Source: CF-162 sp040882565
Lineage (GTDB): Bacteria; Chloroflexota; Dehalococcoidia; SM23-28-2; RBG-16-64-32
DNA length: 17,445 nt
NCBI GenBank assembly: GCA_040882565.1
Contig: JBBEAZ010000032.1
Coordinates: 1-17,445, forward strand
Direction of reading: 5' to 3'
The position numbers and the translations under genes are program-made. A model generated the notes under the pieces. That model did no database searches, was not told where the DNA came from, and was given only the letters and a program-made list of their open reading frames with translations. This document shows positions 13,360 to 17,445 of the stretch, piece by piece. Within the stretch, counting starts at the first letter, position 1. Each line of letters begins with the position of its first letter.

Positions 13360-14102
13360 GCTTCTTCTTCGCGATCCCAGAAGGCGAGCATGTAGACGAC
13401 GCCGGCGAGGGAGCCGCCGACGAGCGGGCCGAGCCAGTAGACCCAGTGGTCGTCCCATTCGCCTGCGACGAGGGCCGGGCCGAAGGAGCGGGCCGGGTTC
13501 ATCGAGGCGCCGGTGAGCGGGACGCCGATGAAGTGGTCGATGAGGATAGCGAAGCCGATGGCGATGGGCGCGACGTGGCCGAGGCCGCGCTTGTCCATCG
13601 CCGCTCCGAAGACGGTGAAGACGAGGACGAAGGTGAGGATGATCTCGACGACGACGGCGGCGCCGGTGCCGTCGACGGCCGCGTCGTTGATGGCGTGGGC
13701 GCCGAGGTTACCTTCGATGCTATCGACGAGGACGAGCTGGAGGAGCAGCGCCCCGATGACGGCGCCGATTAGCTGCGCCGCGACGTAGACAACGCCGGGC
13801 CCGGCCTTCATGCGGCCGGTGACGACGGCAGCGAAGGTGACGGCCGGGTTGATGTGGCCGCCGGAGATGCCCGCCGTGGCCGCGACCATGACGGCGATCG
13901 CGAGGCCGTGCGCCATGGCTATGCCGATCAACGCGTCAGTCGTCAGTCCGTCGCCGGATGTCAGCGCGACGACGGCGCCGCAGCCCAGGAAGACGAAGAG
14001 GAGGACGGCGATCAGCTCGGCGAGGGCGGCGCGCCAGAGGACGATGTTGAGGTCCTTATTGGTCAGGCCCAGGCCTTCAGCGGACAGATCGAACTGGCTC
14101 AT
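13356..14102 (-). CDS. Aquaporin/MIP family channel
   Basis: A 248-residue six-helix channel. The two NPA boxes are GGHINPAVTF (Asn85-Ala87) and GASMNPARSFGPA (Asn202-Ala204). By alignment with AQP1/AqpZ the aromatic/arginine filter would be His65 (TM2, normally Phe in water channels), His190 (TM5), Ala199 (loop E) and Arg205. His190 and Arg205 are typical of water channels; His65 is unusual. The start is supported by GGAGG 5 nt upstream, and a strong promoter precedes it. The stop overlaps that of the convergent flavoprotein gene by 4 bp (CTAG), leaving no room for a terminator between them. Confidence 0.95.
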   Translation of the reverse strand: MSQFDLSAEGLGLTNKDLNIVLWRAALAELIAVLLFVFLGCGAVVALTSGDGLTTDALIGIAMAHGLAIAVMVAATAGISGGHINPAVTFAAVVTGRMKAGPGVVYVAAQLIGAVIGALLLQLVLVDSIEGNLGAHAINDAAVDGTGAAVVVEIILTFVLVFTVFGAAMDKRGLGHVAPIAIGFAILIDHFIGVPLTGASMNPARSFGPALVAGEWDDHWVYWLGPLVGGSLAGVVYMLAFWDREEEA

Positions 14103-14138
14103 CTCAGCCTCCGAATTTAGGCGTGTGAGGTTACGGCC

Positions 14139-14167
14139 AGCGTATGAAGAAAAGGTTAATCTGTCAA
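14139..14167 (-). promoter_or_regulatory. Strong sigma-70-like promoter of the aquaporin gene
   Basis: On the minus strand a consensus -35 TTGACA (14162-14167), a 17-nt spacer and TACGCT (14139-14144). The -35 hexamer is embedded in a perfect palindrome. The promoter lies just beyond the end of the DUF190 gene, so the aquaporin is transcribed separately from, though possibly also by read-through of, the fluoride operon. Confidence 0.75.
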
Positions 14168-14180
14168 GACAGTTTACTGT
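14161..14180. promoter_or_regulatory. Two overlapping palindromes at the aquaporin promoter, candidate operator
   Basis: CTGTC-AA-GACAG (14161-14172) and ACAGT-TT-ACTGT (14169-14180) are both perfect 12-bp inverted repeats and share 4 bp. They cover the -35 hexamer and run into the DUF190 stop codon. Their symmetry and position fit a repressor site bound by two dimers; the regulator is unknown and none is encoded next to it. Confidence 0.5.
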
Positions 14181-14524
14181 TTGTTTGTACGATCACCCGC
14201 TCGATACAGAAGGATCCGCACCTTCTCGAGGGTTGCGAGCCCCTCGGCCACCATGTCGCCGACGGTGGTGAGGAAGGCTTCAATCTTCTCGGGCGTATCG
14301 ACGATCTCGATGACGATGGGCAGGTCGGATGACATTTCGAGGAGGCGGGCGGTGTGGATGACGCTCTTCGCGCCGAAGCCTTCGATCCCGCGGATGACGG
14401 TGGCGCCGGCGAGCCCGGCCTCGCGCGCCTTTTCGATCAGCGCGAGGTGGAGCGGCTTGCCGTGCCAGTGATCGCTCTCGCCGACGAAGATCCTGAGCAG
14501 CAGGGCTTCGGTATCGCGTTCCAT
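14174..14524 (-). CDS. DUF190 family protein of the fluoride operon
   Basis: A 116-residue protein of the DUF190 family (PF02641), related in fold to PII-like signalling proteins. Evidence is ALLLRIFVGESDHWHGKPLHLALIEKAREAGLAGATVIRGIEGFG, shown here only as its key parts GESDxxxGKPL and GATVxRGIEGFG, followed by LPIVIEIVDTPEKIE. DUF190 genes commonly stand beside crcB/fluC and are linked to fluoride tolerance by context; the biochemical role is not settled. The ATG lies 1 bp after the crcB stop, with GGAGG 6 nt upstream inside crcB, so it is cotranscribed under the fluoride riboswitch. The last codons contain part of the aquaporin operator/promoter. Confidence 0.92.
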   Translation of the reverse strand: MERDTEALLLRIFVGESDHWHGKPLHLALIEKAREAGLAGATVIRGIEGFGAKSVIHTARLLEMSSDLPIVIEIVDTPEKIEAFLTTVGDMVAEGLATLEKVRILLYRAGDRTNKQ

Positions 14525-14525
14525 A

Positions 14526-14903
14526 TCAATCCTCCAGGGCCACGATCCCGGCGTGGCCGATGCTGAACGCCGCGAATGACACGGCGAGGCTGATCACGCC
14601 GTACGCAGTCATGCGCAGGGGGTCGCCCTCGCGCATGAATGTCCAGCTCTCGTAGATGAACGTCGAGAAGGTCGTCATGCCGCCGAGGAAGCCGACGGTG
14701 ATGAAGGTGCGAGTTTGGGGCGTGAAAGCTCCGCGCTCCTCGACGAGGGCCAGGACGATGCCGAGGAGGAGGCTGCCGAGAACGTTGACGCCGAGGGTGC
14801 CCCAGGGGAAGCCGATGCCGAACTGGCTGTAGAGCCGGACGGCGAGGAGGTAGCGGGCGACGGCGCCGAGCGCGCCGCCTGCGGCAACTGCGAGTATCGT
14901 CAT
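14526..14903 (-). CDS. crcB: Fluoride ion channel CrcB/FluC
   Basis: A 125-residue, four-helix membrane protein that exports F- as a dual-topology dimer. Family marks are GGALGAVARY (9-18), WGTLGVNVLGSLLLG with the conserved Asn40, and GFLGGMTTFSTF (71-82), which contains the pore Phe and polar track. The length is usual for the family. GGAGG stands 4 nt before the ATG. The 5' leader carries a fluoride riboswitch and terminator, so expression should rise with fluoride. It is the first gene of the crcB-DUF190 operon; a single copy is seen, consistent with a homodimer. Confidence 0.97.
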   Translation of the reverse strand: MTILAVAAGGALGAVARYLLAVRLYSQFGIGFPWGTLGVNVLGSLLLGIVLALVEERGAFTPQTRTFITVGFLGGMTTFSTFIYESWTFMREGDPLRMTAYGVISLAVSFAAFSIGHAGIVALED

Positions 14904-14918
14904 GCGTCCTCCGATATT

Positions 14919-14950
14919 AAAAACGGCCTCTACCCAGGTGGGTAGAAGCC
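14919..14950 (-). terminator. Intrinsic terminator of the fluoride riboswitch
   Basis: In the transcript GGCUUCUACCC and GGGUAGAGGCC form an 11-bp stem (one G-U pair) with loop ACCU (14925-14950), followed after GU by a five-U run (14919-14923). Its 5' arm is the conserved 3' end of the riboswitch aptamer, so ligand binding and terminator formation exclude each other. This is the classical OFF-without-ligand design. Confidence 0.92.
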
Positions 14951-15010
14951 ATCAGCCTTGCGGCGGTTTGCCCCGCGCCCGGAGGCGGGGACGAGCGGGT
15001 CTCATCGCTC
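14940..15010 (-). promoter_or_regulatory. Fluoride (crcB motif) riboswitch aptamer
   Basis: The transcript has GCGAUGAG near its 5' end, then a CCCCGC/GCGGGG hairpin, then AAACCGCC (14962-14969), a GCAA loop, and GGCUGAUGGCUUCUACC (14941-14957). The AACCGCC...GGCUGAUGxCUxCUAC combination is the hallmark of the fluoride riboswitch class. It sits directly before crcB and a DUF190 gene, the expected cargo. The predicted transcription start is at about 15010, so the aptamer begins almost at the 5' end of the mRNA. Confidence 0.93.
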
Positions 15011-15016
15011 GCGGTG

Positions 15017-15046
15017 AGGATAGTGGGCGTGCGTGGGTGGGGTCAA
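15017..15046 (-). promoter_or_regulatory. Promoter of the fluoride operon
   Basis: On the minus strand TTGACC (15041-15046), an 18-nt spacer and TATCCT (15017-15022). The -35 hexamer overlaps the stop codon of the XdhC gene, so the fluoride operon is packed against the 3' end of the preceding one. Confidence 0.75.
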
Positions 15047-15861
15047 GGTGCCGAGCCGGACGATGACAGCGTCCGGCCGGTGCCGCCGCGGCGGTGGAGG
15101 ATGATCTCGGCCATGATGGCGACGGCGATCTCCTCGGGGGACTCGGCGCCGATGTCGAGGCCGATGGGGGTGCGGACCTCGGCGAGGGCGTCCGGGTCGA
15201 GGCCTTCTTCGCGGAGGTGCTGGAGGACGGCGGCGGCGCGGCGACGGGAGCCGATCATGCCGACGTAGGCCGCGCCGCGGCCGATGACGCAGCGCAGGCT
15301 CGCTTCGTCGTGGCGGTGGCCGCGGGTGACGGCGACGACATAGGTGGTGGCGTCGAGCGGGTATTCGGCAAGGACGTCATCGAAGTGGCCGCGGATGACG
15401 CGGTCGGCTTCGGGGAAGCGGTCAGCGTTCGCATACTCGGGGCGGTCGTCGACGATGGTGACGCTAAAGCCGCAGAGCGTGGCGACCTCGGAGAGGGCTT
15501 TGCCGACGTGGCCGCCGCCGGCGATGACGAGCGAGCAGGCCTGCTCGTGGACTTCGACCATCACCTGGAAGGTGCCGGGCGCAGTGTCGTGGCGGGTGAG
15601 GTCTTCGCCGTCGGGCGAGAGGTAGCGGGTGTGGACGCGATGGCGTTTGAAGGCCTCGGGCGCGCCCCCGAGGACAGCATCGTCGAGGGCCGGGATGCCG
15701 AGCGTGCCGATCTTTGAGCCGTCGCTGCGCACGAGAAGCTTGGCGGAGATGCGGTCGTGCTGGTCAGCGGGAGCGGCGATGACAGTGGCGACGAGGACGG
15801 GCGGGCCGCCTTCGAGGGCACGGACGATCTCGTCGGAGATGGCGCCGGAGTCGTCCGTCAT
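15043..15861 (-). CDS. XdhC family protein (full length, Rossmann domain)
   Basis: 272 residues. The N-terminal XdhC/CoxI domain (about 8-100) is diverged: the GGGC motif of the small paralogue is replaced by GTLGIPALDD. The C-terminal Rossmann domain is clear: SLVIAGGGHVGKAL, VTIVDDRPEYA, RFPEADRVI, TYVVAVTRGHRHDEA, YVGMIGSRRR and TPIGLDIGAESPEEIAVAI. XdhC proteins bind and sulfurate molybdenum cofactor for insertion into xanthine-dehydrogenase-type enzymes; no such enzyme is in the window. The loss of the Cys-containing N-terminal motif raises doubt about cofactor sulfuration. The ATG overlaps the VOC stop by 4 bp (ATGA), with no ribosome binding site of its own. Confidence 0.92.
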   Translation of the reverse strand: MTDDSGAISDEIVRALEGGPPVLVATVIAAPADQHDRISAKLLVRSDGSKIGTLGIPALDDAVLGGAPEAFKRHRVHTRYLSPDGEDLTRHDTAPGTFQVMVEVHEQACSLVIAGGGHVGKALSEVATLCGFSVTIVDDRPEYANADRFPEADRVIRGHFDDVLAEYPLDATTYVVAVTRGHRHDEASLRCVIGRGAAYVGMIGSRRRAAAVLQHLREEGLDPDALAEVRTPIGLDIGAESPEEIAVAIMAEIILHRRGGTGRTLSSSGSAP

Positions 15862-16244
15862 TGGGGCACGAAGGCGAGGAATTCGAGCCGGTTGCCGCCG
15901 GGGTCGCGGGCGAAGAAACGGGCGCGGCCGGCGATGGGGATGGCGTCCTCGATCTCGACGCCGGCATCGGTGAGCCGCGCGCGCAGGGCATCGAGGTCGT
16001 CGACGATGAGGGCGGGATGGCGGCTGCTGGCGGAGGCGTCACCGCCAGGGTCCGGGTCCAGGAAGACGTGGAACTCCTGGTCTGTGCCGATGCGGTACCA
16101 GATGCCAGCGCGGCCAGCGTCATTGAGTGACTGAGGGCGCGGCATTTCAGTGAGGCCGAGGAGTTCGGCGTAGAAGCGCTTCGCTTCGGTGGCGCGCGGG
16201 GCGGGGACGTTCACCTGGACGTGCTGGAGACTGACGATTGTCAT
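15858..16244 (-). CDS. VOC family (glyoxalase/bleomycin-resistance-like) protein
   Basis: A 128-residue vicinal-oxygen-chelate protein with two beta-alpha-beta-beta-beta modules: LQHVQVNVP...AKRFYAELLGL at the N-terminus, and RHPALIVDDLDALRARL...RARFFARDPGGNRLEFL at the C-terminus. Potential metal ligands are His8, His76 and Glu121. The family includes glyoxalases, dioxygenases and drug-binding proteins; the substrate cannot be predicted. It lies 2 bp after the ychF stop and overlaps the XdhC start, so it is the middle gene of the ychF-VOC-XdhC operon. No ribosome binding site is visible. Confidence 0.9.
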   Translation of the reverse strand: MTIVSLQHVQVNVPAPRATEAKRFYAELLGLTEMPRPQSLNDAGRAGIWYRIGTDQEFHVFLDPDPGGDASASSRHPALIVDDLDALRARLTDAGVEIEDAIPIAGRARFFARDPGGNRLEFLAFVPQ

Positions 16245-16246
16245 GG

Positions 16247-17329
16247 CTAGACGTTGAAGAGGACGTTGATGACGTCCCCCTCCTGGACGATGTAAGTCTT
16301 GCCTTCCTGGCGGAGCTGGCCGACTTTGCGGGCCTCGTTGGGCGTGCCGAAATCGAGTAGCTTCTGCCAGTCGATCACCTCGGCACGGATGAAGCCGCGC
16401 TCGATGTCGGTGTGAATGCGGCCCGCGGCCTGAAGGACGGTGGCGCCCTGAGGGACGGTCCAGGCGCGGGTGTCCTGCTCGCCGGCGGTGAAGAAGGTGA
16501 CGAGGCCGAGCATCTTGCGGATCGCTTCGAGGACGTGGTCGGTTGCGCCCTCGCCGGCGCCCATCTCGCTGCGGAACTCGGCGGCTTCTTCGGGGGGCAA
16601 CTCGGCGAGTTCGGCCTCGAGGCGGGCGCAGAGGGCGGCGGCGTTGGTGCGCATCTTGGCGTGGCGTTCGCGGTACTTCGCCTCGATGTCGTCGCGCTCG
16701 GCTACGTCGCTCTCGCTGATGTTGACGAGGAAGAGCATGGGTTTTAGGGAGAGGAGGCCGTAGTTGGCGAGGGCCTTGATGTCGGTGGCATCGGTGACGA
16801 CATCGCGGAGCATCGCGCTGGCGTCGAGGTGTTTCTTGACGCGGCTCAGCAACTCGAACTCGCGCGCGGCGGGCTCGCGTTCGGCCGCCTTGCCGGTGCG
16901 CGCGGTGGTCTCGACCTTGTCGAGGCGGCGTTCGACGATGCCGAGGTCGCTCAGGAGGAGCTCGGCGTCGAAGGCGGCGATGTCGCGATCGGGGTCGACG
17001 GAGCCGGATGGATGCGGGACATCGTCACGCTCGAAGGCGCGGACGACGTGGAGGAGGGCGTCGGCGCGGGCGAGGGACTCAGCAGCACTGCCGGAGGGGG
17101 CTGCGCCGCGCTCGAAGAGGGCGGGCATATCGTGAAGGCGGAGTTCGAGCGGAGTGATCTTGCGGGCGTGGACGAGTTCGGCGAGCTTCTGGAGGCGCTC
17201 GTCGGGGATCTTGACCGTGCCAATGCCTTCGCCGCGGCCGGCGGCGGCGGCGCTGCCGTGGCCGGCGGTGAGCGCCTGGAAGACGGTGGTCTTGCCGGAC
17301 TGTGGGAGGCCGATGATGGCGAGGTCCAT
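16247..17329 (-). CDS. ychF: YchF/Obg-like P-loop ATPase with divergent G motifs
   Basis: 360 residues, close to the usual YchF length. The order is P-loop domain, helical insertion (about 125-200) and C-terminal TGS/DUF933 domain (about 275-358: TFFTAGEQDTRAW, GRIHTDIERGFIRAEVIDW, LRQEGKTYIVQEGDVI). YchF binds ATP and ribosomes and is linked to translation and oxidative-stress responses. Here the P-loop is GLPQSGKTT instead of the usual GLPNVGKST, and the G3 motif DxxG reads DMPALFERGA. The specificity loop LFLVNISESD keeps the ATP-type N-x-x-E pattern. No Shine-Dalgarno sequence precedes the ATG; a promoter ends 6 nt before it. It is the first gene of the operon with VOC and XdhC. Confidence 0.9.
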   Translation of the reverse strand: MDLAIIGLPQSGKTTVFQALTAGHGSAAAAGRGEGIGTVKIPDERLQKLAELVHARKITPLELRLHDMPALFERGAAPSGSAAESLARADALLHVVRAFERDDVPHPSGSVDPDRDIAAFDAELLLSDLGIVERRLDKVETTARTGKAAEREPAAREFELLSRVKKHLDASAMLRDVVTDATDIKALANYGLLSLKPMLFLVNISESDVAERDDIEAKYRERHAKMRTNAAALCARLEAELAELPPEEAAEFRSEMGAGEGATDHVLEAIRKMLGLVTFFTAGEQDTRAWTVPQGATVLQAAGRIHTDIERGFIRAEVIDWQKLLDFGTPNEARKVGQLRQEGKTYIVQEGDVINVLFNV

Positions 17330-17335
17330 GGGGGC

Positions 17336-17365
17336 AGCGTAAGAGTGGGGAGTTCAGGTGGTCAA
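17336..17365 (-). promoter_or_regulatory. Leaderless-type promoter of the ychF operon
   Basis: On the minus strand TTGACC (17360-17365), an 18-nt spacer and TACGCT (17336-17341), which ends 6 nt before the ychF ATG. The transcript should begin at or next to the start codon, and no ribosome binding site exists. The remaining bases up to 17445 show no gene; GTCGCAC near 17409 recalls a motif seen between the repeats elsewhere. Confidence 0.7.
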
Positions 17366-17445
17366 GGAAGGGATTCCGACGATCGCCGCTGCAGGGGTGC
17401 CGCAGGGCGTCGCACCTGGCTTTGGCTGCGCGCTTCGTCAGGCGC

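Overview
The window comes from a high-GC bacterium whose genes sit in short, tightly packed operons, mostly on the minus strand. The gene families, the lipoproteins and secreted proteins with Thr/Pro/Ser-rich linkers, the XdhC/CoxI proteins and the G-rich intergenic repeats would fit a Chloroflexota (Dehalococcoidia-like) genome. That assignment is inference: there is no rRNA or phylogenetic marker here. No tRNA, rRNA, transposase, phage gene or CRISPR array was seen. No gene is visibly cut at either edge.

Layout. (1) 1-2379: a PEP mutase/isocitrate lyase-family gene followed by a histidine phosphatase, flanked by two copies of a composite non-coding repeat. (2) 2380-6490: a copper operon read right to left, csoR - SAM methyltransferase - copA - membrane/YHS protein. 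It has 4-bp ATGA overlaps, an extended -10 promoter and a probable CsoR operator. Two of its genes carry in-frame 45-bp tandem duplications. (3) 6491-9179: a Kelch lipoprotein and a membrane-anchored YceI-like protein transcribed divergently, surrounded by three more repeat copies. (4) 9180-12245: a zinc alcohol dehydrogenase, a small stand-alone XdhC/CoxI-domain protein and a secreted SH3-like/PD40 beta-propeller protein. (5) 12351-13359 (+): a 16-codon leader ORF, a DUF4279 protein and a PNPOx-like flavoprotein, apparently translationally coupled. (6) 13356-15046: an aquaporin and a fluoride-resistance operon. A fluoride riboswitch whose 3' end overlaps an intrinsic terminator controls crcB/fluC and a DUF190 gene. 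(7) 15043-17365: ychF-like GTPase/ATPase, VOC protein and full-length XdhC in one operon, read from a promoter that appears to give a leaderless mRNA.

The least explained signal is the repeat family. Five copies, all in one orientation, each combine a G-quadruplex motif (G-rich on the minus strand), an A/T-rich spacer, a G6/C6 hairpin and a GCAGCG-N4-CGCTGC hairpin. In four of the five a second family of GGGCG...CGCCC hairpins, mostly ending in CCCCTACG, follows. Both hairpins of the first family are kept while their sequence varies, which points to an RNA or DNA structure under constraint. Other points worth checking are the 40-residue repeat insertion inside CopA, the paired palindromes over the aquaporin promoter, the aquaporin's unusual pore residue, the leader ORF before DUF4279 and the divergent G motifs of the YchF-like protein.
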